Assembly: GCA_014382375.1 (NCBI GenBank)
Contig: JACNJU010000076.1
Coordinates: forward strand, 1 to 41,414
Origin: Rhodospirillaceae bacterium
Lineage (GTDB): Bacteria; Pseudomonadota; Alphaproteobacteria; Rhodospirillales; JABHCV01
Reading direction: 5' to 3'
DNA: 41,414 nucleotides
Part shown: piece by piece, positions 33,145 to 41,362 of the stretch
Numbering within the stretch: position 1 is the stretch's first letter
Layout: each line of letters begins with the position of its first letter
Notes under the pieces: generated by a model
The model's input: only the letters and a program-made list of their open reading frames with translations
Databases searched by the model: none
What the model was told of the DNA's origin: nothing
Program-made: the position numbers and the translations under genes

Positions 33145-34356
33145 TTATCCCATACGTCCCGGACAGAGGATGCCCTTGGGGTCGAAACTGTCTTTGACCC
33201 GGGCGCTGAGTTCGGCCAGGGCTTGTGGCTGGGGCTGGAAAACCGGAACCCGGGCGCGCACGTCTTCGCTCGCCCTGATCAGGGTCGCATGTCCACCGAT
33301 GCCATCCAGGGCTTCGCGGATTTCCTGATGAGCGGCATCATCGCGGGCCGTGATGGCAAGCCAGATCAAGCCACCGCCCCAATCAAGGAAAGCGCGGCCA
33401 CAAATACTTTCGGTAATTTTTTGCAAGACCCGGGCACCATCTGCGGGCGGCACCGACAGACGCCAGAGCTGTTCACCACCGGAAACAAAATAAGCAACAT
33501 CGCGAATTTCCCGCCACAAGGCATTGGTGTTGGTGGTGTGCAATTCGTCCGTCTCGCCGTAACCGGCCAGTAACTGCCGCAAAGCCCCGGTGCGATATTC
33601 CACTGATGGTCCCGGCCCTTCCACCCGCAGGGCGCAGAGCCCGCCCTTGCCAGCACTGACATACGAGACATCCGAAAGGGCTGCTATGTCGGCAGGCAGA
33701 TAAGCCGCGGCGGAGACTTCGTGAGAACTGTGCAGGGCATCACGCATGGCCGCCACACCCTTGGCTTGATCTTCCGTCCTAACCAGCACGGTTCGCGACT
33801 TTTCGGGTACCGGCAGGACTTTAAAGGTAACATCGGTCATCACAGCCAGGGTGCCGAAGGAACCGGCAAGCAGCTTGGACAGATCAAATCCGGTAACATT
33901 CTTGACCACACGCCCGCCCGATTTGAAAACTTCGCCGCGTCCGCTGACAGCGCGAAAACCGAGTATGTGATCGCGCGCACTACCCGCCGATATTCGTCGC
34001 GGCCCAGCCAGATTGCACGCCAGGACGCCGCCTATGGTCCCGGCCTCGGGCCCTGATTCCAGCAACGGTCCAAAATTGGGTGGTTCAAACGCAAGACGTT
34101 GGTTTTGCTCATCAAGGGTGGCCTGTATTTCACTCATCGGGGTCGCGGCGGCGGCGCTCATCACCAGTTCACCCGGTTCGTACAGGCTGATTCCGCTTAA
34201 GGACGACAGGTCGAGACCGTTATGGCCGCTCGCCGGTTTGCCAAAACCCCGCTTCGTCGCGTGGCCGAGAACATCCAGCGTCTGCTCTTCGGCCAGCGCC
34301 CACTTGAGCGCGTCAAGAACCTGTTCGGGGGTATCGGGCTTGTAGGTTTCGCTCAT
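33145..34356 (-). CDS. glcE: Glycolate oxidase flavin subunit GlcE
   Basis: A 403-aa FAD-binding protein. The FAD domain is recognisable in VLGHATKRGFGKPASGHNGLDLSSLSGI, GPEAGTIGGVLACNLAGPRRISAGSARDHILG, VKNVTGFDLSKLLAGSFGTLAV. It lacks the long C-terminal domain of GlcD, as usual for GlcE, and ends DSFDPKGILCPGRMG. With GlcD and GlcF it oxidises glycolate to glyoxylate. It lies 5 bases after glcD and 4 bases before glcF. Confidence 0.93.
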   Translation of the reverse strand: MSETYKPDTPEQVLDALKWALAEEQTLDVLGHATKRGFGKPASGHNGLDLSSLSGISLYEPGELVMSAAAATPMSEIQATLDEQNQRLAFEPPNFGPLLESGPEAGTIGGVLACNLAGPRRISAGSARDHILGFRAVSGRGEVFKSGGRVVKNVTGFDLSKLLAGSFGTLAVMTDVTFKVLPVPEKSRTVLVRTEDQAKGVAAMRDALHSSHEVSAAAYLPADIAALSDVSYVSAGKGGLCALRVEGPGPSVEYRTGALRQLLAGYGETDELHTTNTNALWREIRDVAYFVSGGEQLWRLSVPPADGARVLQKITESICGRAFLDWGGGLIWLAITARDDAAHQEIREALDGIGGHATLIRASEDVRARVPVFQPQPQALAELSARVKDSFDPKGILCPGRMG

Positions 34357-34361
34357 GACCG

Positions 34362-35849
34362 TCAGAACCTGGGCAGTTCGGGGAAACGGGTTTTGCCATC
34401 ATGGACATGCACGCGGCCCAGCTCGGCACAGCGATGCAAGGTCGGAAAAACCTTGCCAGGATTGAGCAAGCCGCCCGGATCAAAAGCGCATTTGACCCGC
34501 TGTTGCTGATTGAGATCATCTTCCGTGAACATCACTTCCATGAGGTCGCGCTTTTCAACACCAACCCCGTGTTCACCGGTCAGGACACCGCCAACATCGA
34601 CACATAATTTTAGAATCTCGGCACCAAATTCTTCGGTTTTTTCCAACTCGCCGGGAATATTGGCATCATACAGGATCAACGGATGCAGGTTTCCGTCGCC
34701 GGCGTGAAAAACGTTGGCGACCCGCAGCCCGTAGTGTTTTGACATTTCTGCCATCCGCGAAAGAACTTCCGGCAGGCGGGTCCGCGGGATGGTGCCGTCC
34801 ATGCAGTAGTAATCCGGTGATATCCGACCAATCGCCGGAAACGCCGCCTTGCGCCCGGCCCAGAAGATGATGCGTTCTTCTTCGCTTTCACTGATTCTGG
34901 AATAGGTCGCCCCGGCCTCGCGGGCGATGGCGTCGACCCGCTCGATCAGATAAGTGACTTCTGCTTCGGGGCCATCGAGTTCGATGATCAGCAAGGATTC
35001 AACATCCAGCGGATAACCTGCGTGAACGAAGTCTTCAGCCGCCTGGGTCGCCAGTTTGTCCATCATCTCCATACCGCCGGGGATGATACCGGCACCGATG
35101 ATAGCGCCGACGCAATCACCGGCGGCCTCGTTGGACGGAAAGCCGACGAGCACGGCGCGAGCGGTTTCGGGTTTTTTGAGAATGCGCACGGTGACTTCGG
35201 TAACCACACCAAGCAAGCCTTCCGAACCGGTCATAAGTCCCAGCAGGTCGTAGCCTTCACTGTCAAAATGCTTGCCGCCCAGCCGCACCACCTGACCGTC
35301 CATCATCACCACCTCGATGCCGAGCAGGTTATTTGTGGTCAGGCCATATTTCAGGCAGTGAACACCGCCGGCGTTTTCCGCCACATTACCGCCGATGGAA
35401 CAGGCGATCTGGCTTGAAGGATCGGGGGCGTAATAGAAACCTTTGTCGGCAACAGCCTCGCTGATTGCCAGATTGGTGACGCCGGGCTGGCTGACCACGG
35501 CCCGATTGTCGAAATCCACATCCAGTATTCGATTGAGCTTTCCAAGCCCCAGCATCACCGCGTCGACCAACGGCAGGGCGCCGCCCGAAAGCGACGTCCC
35601 GGCACCACGAGGCACCACCTTGATGCCTTCGGCGAAGCAATACGTCAAAACAGCCGCAACGTCCGCCGTCGTTGAAGGCAACACCACGACCATTGGCAAT
35701 TGGCGATAGGCTGAAAGGCCGTCACATTCATAGACGCGCCGTTCGTCAGCGTCGGAAATCACACTTTCGGCAGGCAAAATCCCCGACAAAGCGGCAATGA
35801 TTTCATCGCGCCGGGAGAGAATCCCGGAATCTGGCGTTGGCATCTTCAT
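34362..35849 (-). CDS. glcD: Glycolate oxidase flavin subunit GlcD
   Basis: A 495-aa FAD-linked oxidase. The FAD domain has KVVPRGAGTSLSGGALPLVDAVML and YAPDPSSQIACSIGGNVAENAGGVHCLKYGLTTNNLLGIEVV, both typical of GlcD, followed by LGVVTEVTV. The C-terminal oxidase domain has FHAGDGNLHPLILYD and GEHGVGVEK. It is the catalytic subunit of the glycolate dehydrogenase complex and the first gene of glcD-glcE-glcF and the LDHD-like gene. The ATG at 35849 is close to the rpmJ terminator upstream, so a promoter should lie in 35850-35910; I could not fix its hexamers. A gntR-type regulator, common next to glc genes, is not in the window. Confidence 0.95.
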   Translation of the reverse strand: MKMPTPDSGILSRRDEIIAALSGILPAESVISDADERRVYECDGLSAYRQLPMVVVLPSTTADVAAVLTYCFAEGIKVVPRGAGTSLSGGALPLVDAVMLGLGKLNRILDVDFDNRAVVSQPGVTNLAISEAVADKGFYYAPDPSSQIACSIGGNVAENAGGVHCLKYGLTTNNLLGIEVVMMDGQVVRLGGKHFDSEGYDLLGLMTGSEGLLGVVTEVTVRILKKPETARAVLVGFPSNEAAGDCVGAIIGAGIIPGGMEMMDKLATQAAEDFVHAGYPLDVESLLIIELDGPEAEVTYLIERVDAIAREAGATYSRISESEEERIIFWAGRKAAFPAIGRISPDYYCMDGTIPRTRLPEVLSRMAEMSKHYGLRVANVFHAGDGNLHPLILYDANIPGELEKTEEFGAEILKLCVDVGGVLTGEHGVGVEKRDLMEVMFTEDDLNQQQRVKCAFDPGGLLNPGKVFPTLHRCAELGRVHVHDGKTRFPELPRF

Positions 35850-35910
35850 GTTGCGGCCCTGATTTACTGAGTACCCTGTATATTTAGGCTTTCAGGGGGC
35901 CAGATAAAAG

Positions 35911-35936
35911 AAAAACCGCGCCAAATGGCACGGTTT
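35911..35936 (-). terminator. Intrinsic terminator after rpmJ
   Basis: On the minus strand the stem AAACCGTGCC / GGCGCGGTTT (one mismatch, loop ATTT) is followed by TTTTTCTTTT. It lies 64 bases after the rpmJ stop and separates rpmJ from glcD. Confidence 0.8.
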
Positions 35937-35999
35937 CCTGAAATTTTTCACCATCCGGGCAGAACCAGGAAAAGGCGGAGCTGGACAAGATCTAAGGCG

Positions 36000-36125
36000 T
36001 TAGCCTTGACGCGCTTTAAAGCGCGGGTTGACCTTGTTAATGACGTAGACGCGACCCTTGCGACGCACGATCCGGCAGTTCTTGTCGCGTATCTTGGCCG
36101 ACTTAAGGGAATTTCTTACCTTCAT
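36000..36125 (-). CDS. rpmJ: 50S ribosomal protein L36 (41-aa, zinc-free type)
   Basis: A 41-aa basic protein beginning [20 protein letters not shown] and ending with [16 protein letters not shown]. It is the longer L36 form common in alphaproteobacteria, with only one Cys, so it lacks the CxxC...C..H zinc site of the 37-aa form. It binds 23S rRNA in the large subunit. It is on its own here, away from other ribosomal protein genes, as is often seen for this form. It is too short for many gene finders, but the match is unmistakable. Confidence 0.95.
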   Translation of the reverse strand: MKVRNSLKSAKIRDKNCRIVRRKGRVYVINKVNPRFKARQG

Positions 36126-36243
36126 AGCTCTCAAATCCTCTAACTAAAGCGCAACAACCTGACATTCGGGTGCGCAAGGCGCGGAAAATAGGCAATCAGG
36201 AACGATCTGTCAATGCCCGTGGCTGCTGTTTTTCTGGATTTGG

Positions 36244-37257
36244 CTAAATCGTCTTCTTGTGTTTATCGGGCAGCTTGAAAGCATGGAACCTGTAGACCTT
36301 GAGACCACCGCTGTCGATGGCCGTAAGCTGCTTGGCCCAATATTCACATTCATTGATCAAATCACCCGAAATTTCCAGCAATTCCGATTTGGTAACACCC
36401 GAAAGGTAATTGAAAAAACCTTTAAAAACACCGGCCCGGTACTGAGCCGTAATATTTTCATAGGGTCGAACATCAAGGTTCATTGTTTGCAGGAAAGACT
36501 GGATAGCATCGGCTGTCCATAAGTGAGGCGGTGTCGGTTCGCGCCCGGCCCAGGCTTTCATGATATCGCTGGCCGGTTCGTCATCAGCTTTGACAAAATC
36601 GGTCATCATCAACTCGCCTTCACCGCGAAGGGCGGCAACCATCGCCGTATACAACTGTTCCTTGGCGGCAACCCTATACAGACTTTCAAGGGAAACAACG
36701 GCGTTAAAGGAATTTTCCTTCAGTTTAGGCTGTTCAAGATTGCTCAGCGTTACCGGTGCGCGCTTTTGCATACCCGCCATTCTTGTCATGTCCTTGCCCA
36801 GAGCGGCAAGTTCCTCGTCCGCCTCAAGCCCGGTGACCCAGACGCCGGTCTCATCGACCATCGCCCGTCCCAGCCCGCCAAGACCGGCACCCAGCATGAG
36901 CAGGCTCTTTTTTTCCGACAGACCAAGCAAGGGAAGCATCACACGCAGGAAATCGGCACTGCCAGGGCTGGTGCACCCTTCACCCCACAATTTTTCAATA
37001 ATGTTCAGACGTTCGGGGGGCCAGAGAGCGGCGGGTTGAAAATCGTCATCTGTTGTCTCATCGTCTGCTTTCGGCTTCTCTCGAGCAGAACGGTGATCCT
37101 TTGAAACAGACTTTTTCTGACCTTTTTTGAGGTGCAGGAATTGACCGATCATGTCAAAAAGTTTGCCCAACAAGGCGCGCACCTTGCCCGGCGATTTGAT
37201 TGATCCACCCATGTTGAGGATAGAACCTGCCATTGATATCGCGCCTGTTCCTTCCAT
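36244..37257 (-). CDS. Methyltransferase-domain protein (SAM-dependent, class I)
   Basis: A 337-aa protein. The N-terminal 75 residues are basic and low in complexity (LKKGQKKSVSKDHRSAREKPKADDETTDDD) and probably unstructured. Residues about 115-230 show a Rossmann SAM-binding fold: motif I SLLMLGAGLGGLGRAM, then VTGLEADEELA (acidic residue after strand 2) and VVSLESLYRV. The C-terminal part resembles lipid or small-molecule methyltransferases. The substrate is unknown. Start M1 at 37257 or M9 at 37233 are both possible. The neighbours (hemerythrin upstream, rpmJ downstream) give no functional hint. Confidence 0.75.
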   Translation of the reverse strand: MEGTGAISMAGSILNMGGSIKSPGKVRALLGKLFDMIGQFLHLKKGQKKSVSKDHRSAREKPKADDETTDDDFQPAALWPPERLNIIEKLWGEGCTSPGSADFLRVMLPLLGLSEKKSLLMLGAGLGGLGRAMVDETGVWVTGLEADEELAALGKDMTRMAGMQKRAPVTLSNLEQPKLKENSFNAVVSLESLYRVAAKEQLYTAMVAALRGEGELMMTDFVKADDEPASDIMKAWAGREPTPPHLWTADAIQSFLQTMNLDVRPYENITAQYRAGVFKGFFNYLSGVTKSELLEISGDLINECEYWAKQLTAIDSGGLKVYRFHAFKLPDKHKKTI

Positions 37258-37260
37258 ACG

Positions 37261-37330
37261 TCCCTAAATCTAAACATCAAATACACGAAAACAAGCGCAT
37301 AAAAATCTTAAGATTCCATATATTTAGGGA
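37261..37330. promoter_or_regulatory. Nested palindromes upstream of the methyltransferase gene
   Basis: A 9-bp inverted repeat TCCCTAAAT (37261-37269) / ATTTAGGGA (37322-37330) brackets an AT-rich stretch that itself holds a perfect 12-bp palindrome AATCTTAAGATT (37304-37315). The stretch is the whole gap between the hemerythrin stop and the methyltransferase start. It may be an operator region or an RNA structure; no regulator match is known to me. Confidence 0.35.
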
Positions 37331-37366
37331 GTGATTTTTATATTCAGGTGGCCAACCCCAAGAGGG

Positions 37367-37777
37367 TTATTTGACCAGGCCGCGGGCTTGCAAATAGGAT
37401 TTGAACTGCAGATCACCGGCGATAATGTCATCGATCAGAAATTCAGCCATGCTATTGAAGCATTCCTCCAGCCCGTCCTGACTATCAGTATCCATACAGG
37501 TCGCCTTTACCGCCTTGATCTTCAACAACAGCTCCTGATGATAAAGAATATGTTCTTCGATGTAGGGGTAACTGACCTCGGCCAGATACTCTTCTTCGTT
37601 CGCAAAATGGGCGGCACCCAGAATAACCAGTTCATCAAGCAGAGACGCGCAAAGGTCGTAATCAGGTTTTTCAACAGCAACCTGAATGTCTTGCATGGTC
37701 TGAAGAATTTTTTTGTGATCATCATCAATAGCTTTGATGCCGATCGCAAAGCTCTCGAGCCATTCAATTTTTACCAT
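37367..37777 (-). CDS. Bacteriohemerythrin-like protein with one His ligand replaced by Asp
   Basis: A 136-aa four-helix protein with the hemerythrin pattern. His21 is in DDDHKKI, His57 and Glu61 in HFANEE (HxxxE), His76 and His80 in HILYHQ (HxxxH), and Asp122 in the last motif. In the last motif the canonical His-Ile-x-x-x-Asp reads Asp117-Ile-Ile-Ala-Gly-Asp122, so one of the five His ligands to the di-iron centre is Asp, encoded GAC. Known bacteriohemerythrins bind O2 reversibly and often act with chemotaxis or oxygen supply. Whether this one still binds O2 is doubtful; it could be a di-iron protein of altered chemistry. It is a single-domain protein without a membrane anchor. Confidence 0.88.
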   Translation of the reverse strand: MVKIEWLESFAIGIKAIDDDHKKILQTMQDIQVAVEKPDYDLCASLLDELVILGAAHFANEEEYLAEVSYPYIEEHILYHQELLLKIKAVKATCMDTDSQDGLEECFNSMAEFLIDDIIAGDLQFKSYLQARGLVK

Positions 37778-37881
37778 TTCGCCACTCGACTTAACCTAAT
37801 GTGCGTTGACCGTATAAACGCCAGACTATTCCACACTGTTATAAATCTAGGAAATTGAACAACGCGCTGCATTGACCAAGA

Positions 37882-39120
37882 TCATGCCGGGTCCACATTC
37901 AGGCGGGGAAAGACGAACACGACAAGGGCTGCGGAAAACAGAATGAAGGCGATGCAGACAAGGGCAATCTGCTCCATGGTGATACCCGCATCAAGAGCCA
38001 ATCCCATAATCGGTGGTGACAGGGCTGTCGACAGAACCATCAACGCCGCACCCAGCGCCTTGATGGCACCAAGATGGGCAATGCCGTAAATTTCGGCCCA
38101 GATAGCGCCGTGGGTGACGCTGACAGCACCCGAAGACAGGCCCATAAACGCCATGAAGACTGCGCCACCCCACGGGGCGTCAAAGGCGGCGATAAAGGCA
38201 AGGCCGAGAGCGGCAGGAAGCAGATAAAACCGCATCAGCCGACGGGCCTCGAAACGATCAACAAGCAGACCACTGACCAGGGCGGAAAATATCTGGGCGA
38301 TTGCATAGACGACAAAGAAGCTGACAAAAAGCGGCAAGCTCCAGCCCTTGCTCTGGGTCAGGTGGACCTGATGAAAAAAGAACCCGGTGCCAATAAAGCT
38401 TAAGGCCAGATAACTGGGCAGCAACACATAGAAGCGCCCATCCTTGAGGACTTGGGCGCGCGTCGAACCGAATAACTTCAGCACGCCACCTGTTGAACCT
38501 GCCCGCATGTCCAGTTGTCTGTGACGCTCGCTATGGCCTTTCAGGAGCCACAGCATGAACGGCGCCAGCAGCACCAGCAAGACTACGCCCAGCCCCAGCC
38601 ACATTTGACGCCAGCCGAGCATCGCGATCAAGGCCACGGCAAGGGTTGGGAAAAGGGCTTCACCGACAGGGTATCCCATTGCCGCGACACTTAACGCCTT
38701 GCCCCGATGGCTGTCGAAATAGCGGGCCATGGAAACCGCCGATGCGTGTGACAACAAGCCCTGGCCGGTAAAGCGCAGGCCGAAGATGACCGGAACAAGC
38801 CACAGCGCCGATCCCGCACTGGCCATTCCCAGGCAAGCCAGCGCCAGACCGATGCAGGCGATACAGGTATAGGAGCGTAAATCGATGTCGTCGATTTTGC
38901 GGCCGGCCCAAATCAACAGGCCCGCGCTTGATATGGTCGCAGACGCGTAAATCAGGCCAAAATCGCCATGGCTAAGATCGAATTCAGCCCTGATATCGGC
39001 GCTCGACAAGGCAATGAAAAACGTCTGCCCGAAGGATGAGGCAAAGGCCGTAAAAAAACCGAAAGCCAGAAAGCGCGGACTGGCGGAAAGGAAGGCGATG
39101 ATACTCATGGCCCGGATCAT
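37882..39120 (-). CDS. MFS transporter
   Basis: About 412 aa with 12 hydrophobic segments (for example FLAFGFFTAFASSFGQTFFIALSS and the last one ALVCIAFILFSAALVVFVF). It belongs to the MFS class seen as oxalate/formate-like or monocarboxylate transporters (FGLIYASATISSAGLLIWAG at the second segment; GKALSVAAMGYPVGEALFP in the middle). The substrate is not determined. The start is uncertain: an ATG at 39120 or 39108, or a TTG at 39174; no ribosome site is seen for any of them. It is not in an operon with clear partners. Confidence 0.83.
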   Translation of the reverse strand: MIRAMSIIAFLSASPRFLAFGFFTAFASSFGQTFFIALSSADIRAEFDLSHGDFGLIYASATISSAGLLIWAGRKIDDIDLRSYTCIACIGLALACLGMASAGSALWLVPVIFGLRFTGQGLLSHASAVSMARYFDSHRGKALSVAAMGYPVGEALFPTLAVALIAMLGWRQMWLGLGVVLLVLLAPFMLWLLKGHSERHRQLDMRAGSTGGVLKLFGSTRAQVLKDGRFYVLLPSYLALSFIGTGFFFHQVHLTQSKGWSLPLFVSFFVVYAIAQIFSALVSGLLVDRFEARRLMRFYLLPAALGLAFIAAFDAPWGGAVFMAFMGLSSGAVSVTHGAIWAEIYGIAHLGAIKALGAALMVLSTALSPPIMGLALDAGITMEQIALVCIAFILFSAALVVFVFPRLNVDPA

Positions 39121-39323
39121 GCCGACAAGACAGCAGCGGTCAAAGAAAAAACGACGTTCATTTTCTTCCAGCAAAAGGCCATGAAGGCGGCAGCGTTTGA
39201 GTTGCCGGGATCAGTTTAGCCATTTTTCTGAGGTTTTGGGCGGTTGGCATCCGCCTTGATCAAGCCGACATCATCGCACATCCAACCCTTGCCGATGAAG
39301 GGCCTTGAGTGGCGTGAGTTTTG

Positions 39324-39656
39324 CTACGCTCCATCCTCTGGTTTTGCCAGCGTCCGGGCGATGCGCCGCCGCACCTCCTCAGGTTGGGCGCTGACTGCAT
39401 CGGCTAGACAGCGGAGTTGATGGCGTAGTCCATGCACCTGATCAAGAAGCGGCAAGATAACATCCATCGTGTCCTCATCCAGTTCTAGTTCGGTCGAAAA
39501 TTCGTAGATAAGTCCAACCCGGGCAACGTCGATCTCACGGAACCGGTAACCACCCTGGTCGCGCTCAGGTAAGACCCAGCCACGTTCGACCCAAATGTGG
39601 AGTGTCTCGCGGCGAAGATCCGTGTAACGACCCAGAATTTCCCTTTCTCCCATCAT
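39324..39656 (-). CDS. cbpM: CbpM, modulator of the CbpA co-chaperone
   Basis: About 110 aa from the ATG at 39656, with AAGGA 7 bases upstream inside the end of cbpA. The MerR-like fold begins REILGRYTDLRRETLHIWVERGWVLPE and has RFREIDVARVGLIYEFSTELELDEDTMDVILPLLDQVHGLRHQL, as in CbpM. It binds the J-domain of CbpA and restrains its DnaK stimulation. It directly follows cbpA, as in other proteobacteria. An in-frame extension upstream to 39716 lies within cbpA and is not used. Confidence 0.88.
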   Translation of the reverse strand: MMGEREILGRYTDLRRETLHIWVERGWVLPERDQGGYRFREIDVARVGLIYEFSTELELDEDTMDVILPLLDQVHGLRHQLRCLADAVSAQPEEVRRRIARTLAKPEDGA

Positions 39657-39660
39657 GGCA

Positions 39661-40572
39661 TTATCCTTCCCTACCTTGTCTTGGGTCGTAGCTATGGTCT
39701 TTGGCCCAGTCCTCAAGGAAGGCTTTTAGCTTCGCATCCGACTCCTTCGGCAACACAACACTGAGCGTTACCAGTTGGTCGCCAGCAGCCTGTTTTCCAC
39801 GTGCCGCTACGCCCTTGCCCTTGATCCTGAGAGTATCTCCGGTGTTGGACCCGGGCGGAATGGTCATCGAAACCGAGCCCCGGGCCGTTGGCACGTGCAC
39901 CTTGGCGCCAATTACGGCTTCATTTAACGCTACCGGGAGTTCGACCAGGATATCCCTGTCCCGGCGGCTGAACGTCCGATGTGGTTTGACGTGGACCTCG
40001 ACATGGGCGTCGCCGGCAGAGCCGCCGCCGAGTCCCGGCATGCCCTTGCCCCGGAGCCTCAATATCTGGCCGTCGCGGTGGCCGGGCGGGATGGTGATGT
40101 CGAGGGTCTTGCCATCGTGCATCGTGACGCGCTTTGTTGCCCCATTTACAGCCTCCAGGAAGGATATTTCCATCCGGTAGCCGATGTCGCCACCCTGCAT
40201 GCGGATGTGAGCCTTCTCGCCGGTGTGTTGCTGGGCCCGGAAGATGTCAGAAAAAATATCCCCCAGGTCATCGAACCCGGCGCGCGATGCATAAGGATGA
40301 TCGCCGGTGGCATCGGCATATTCGCGGTAGAACTGGCGCGGCTTCTCCTTGCCTTCGGCATCGATCTCGCCGGCATCATACTGACGGCGTTTTTCCTCGT
40401 CAGACAAAACGTTGTAGGCGGCCTGGACCTTCCTAAACGTTTCCTCCGAAGCCTTGTCGCCAGGATTGAGGTCCGGGTGATGTTTCTTGGCCTGCGAGCG
40501 GTGTGCTTTCTTAATGTCCGCCTTTGACGCATCCTTCTTTACGCCGAGCACTTCATAAAGTTCTTCCGTCAC
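39661..40572 (-). CDS. cbpA: CbpA/DnaJ-class co-chaperone
   Basis: A 303-aa protein with a J-domain (residues 5-69, His32-Pro33-Asp34 in KKHHPDLNPG), a G/F-like region (DLGDIFSDIFRAQQHTG) and two C-terminal beta domains with no zinc finger. This is the CbpA/DjlA-like type rather than DnaJ. It stimulates DnaK ATPase and helps folding or DNA protection on entry to stationary phase. Downstream is cbpM, 4 bases away. The 215-base region upstream, shared with the divergent antitoxin-like gene, contains two inverted repeats. Confidence 0.93.
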   Translation of the reverse strand: MTEELYEVLGVKKDASKADIKKAHRSQAKKHHPDLNPGDKASEETFRKVQAAYNVLSDEEKRRQYDAGEIDAEGKEKPRQFYREYADATGDHPYASRAGFDDLGDIFSDIFRAQQHTGEKAHIRMQGGDIGYRMEISFLEAVNGATKRVTMHDGKTLDITIPPGHRDGQILRLRGKGMPGLGGGSAGDAHVEVHVKPHRTFSRRDRDILVELPVALNEAVIGAKVHVPTARGSVSMTIPPGSNTGDTLRIKGKGVAARGKQAAGDQLVTLSVVLPKESDAKLKAFLEDWAKDHSYDPRQGREG

Positions 40573-40664
40573 GGCCTAACCCCATTGGCTTGAATTCATT
40601 CCAGTGTTAACTTAGCAATTGTTGTTAACACACGCACGTCCAGATTAGATATGGGAATATAGTT

Positions 40665-40677
40665 CGTGACCGTCACG
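40665..40677. promoter_or_regulatory. Palindrome in the cbpA / antitoxin-like divergent region
   Basis: CGTGAC-C-GTCACG is a perfect 6-bp inverted repeat with a one-base centre, between divergent genes (93 bases from cbpA, 111 from the plus-strand gene). A looser pair GTTAAC (40606-40630 region, with AGCAATTGTT between) is also present. Either could be an operator; none is assigned. Confidence 0.3.
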
Positions 40678-40743
40678 CGGATTGTTTTTTCTTCCGTTAC
40701 CTGATTGCCTTGTCACGTACTTCCGGCGCATTCACATACATAC

Positions 40744-40749
40744 TATAAT
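40744..40749 (+). promoter_or_regulatory. -10 element of the antitoxin-like gene
   Basis: A perfect TATAAT lies 39 bases upstream of the start codon. At 17 bases upstream of it the sequence is TTCCGG, a weak -35 box. It is the only good promoter-like motif in this interval on the plus strand. Confidence 0.4.
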
Positions 40750-40787
40750 CAGAACGGCAGGTTCGCGTCGAAAAGGAATTAAACAAA

Positions 40788-40979
40788 ATGAGTTATTATG
40801 AAAGTGCCTTGAATAGGGCAATTGAGGTTCTCGGTGACAAAGAAAGGGCCGTCGATTGGCTGGAAAAAATGAGTGATGCTTTTGGCAAATCCCCCAGAGA
40901 AATTCTTTCAGATCAAGATGGGCTAGATCGTGTGCTTCGCCATCTTCACAGCATTGAATTGGCCCTCAATCCGGATTAA
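40788..40979 (+). CDS. Orphan Xre/MbcA/ParS-type toxin-binding domain protein
   Basis: A 63-aa protein made almost entirely of the C-terminal domain found in Xre/MbcA/ParS antitoxins (DUF2384-like): AIEVLGDKERAVDWLEKMSDAFGKSPREILSDQDGLDRVLRHLHSIELAL. The full-length antitoxins carry an N-terminal helix-turn-helix that is absent here. The partner in such systems is a RES-domain toxin encoded next to it; the window shows none between 40980 and 41414. AAGGA is 10 bases before the ATG. It may be a lone anti-toxin, a remnant, or a DUF2384-type domain used for something else. The family assignment is from pattern only. Confidence 0.7.
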   Translation: MSYYESALNRAIEVLGDKERAVDWLEKMSDAFGKSPREILSDQDGLDRVLRHLHSIELALNPD

Positions 40980-41080
40980 ACGGACATTCAACTATTTAGC
41001 TTCTCTATCAAAAAGTTCTGGTGGGAAGTATTGCCGGGCGTTGATGTCGACCCAGCATGTGGTAGCAGACCGCCCGCATT

Positions 41081-41362
41081 CTATTTGCACAAAGAAGGCT
41101 TGTCGATAAACCCCCAGCCGTACACTTTGTCCTTGCCGCTGGAACCCAGGTCGACGGTCAATCCCTTGAGGTGCGTACGGATGGAATTGGGGTCCGATTT
41201 TTTGTTGCGCGCCTTTTCCATGGCGATCAATGAGGCGACCATCGGCGTCGCAAACGAGGTGCCGCTGACGTAATTTCCGCCACTACCATTACTGGCCGCC
41301 CAAACCCGCACACCCTTGGCGGCGAATTCCACATAGGGCCCCTTATTGGCCCGCGGATAAAT
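41081..41362 (-). pseudogene. Subtilase (S8) C-terminal fragment, probably cut by an insertion element
   Basis: On the minus strand, ending at TAG (41083-41081), 93 codons of a subtilisin-like peptidase are present: YPRANKGPYVEFAAKGVRVWAA, then the Ser active site YVSGTSFATPMVASLIA and a C-terminal segment that ends GWGFIDKPSLCK. The catalytic Ser motif GTSxATP is intact, but the Asp and His parts and any signal peptide lie beyond the break. Upstream of about 41362 the frame continues through repeats that look like the end of an insertion element (41363 on), so the reading frame there is not peptidase sequence. It is either inactivated or a partial gene at an assembly edge. Confidence 0.7.

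Noticed and set aside
39239-39255. GGCGG-N7-CCGCC hairpin after cbpM considered as a terminator
   Set aside because: The stem is short and no T run follows on either strand.
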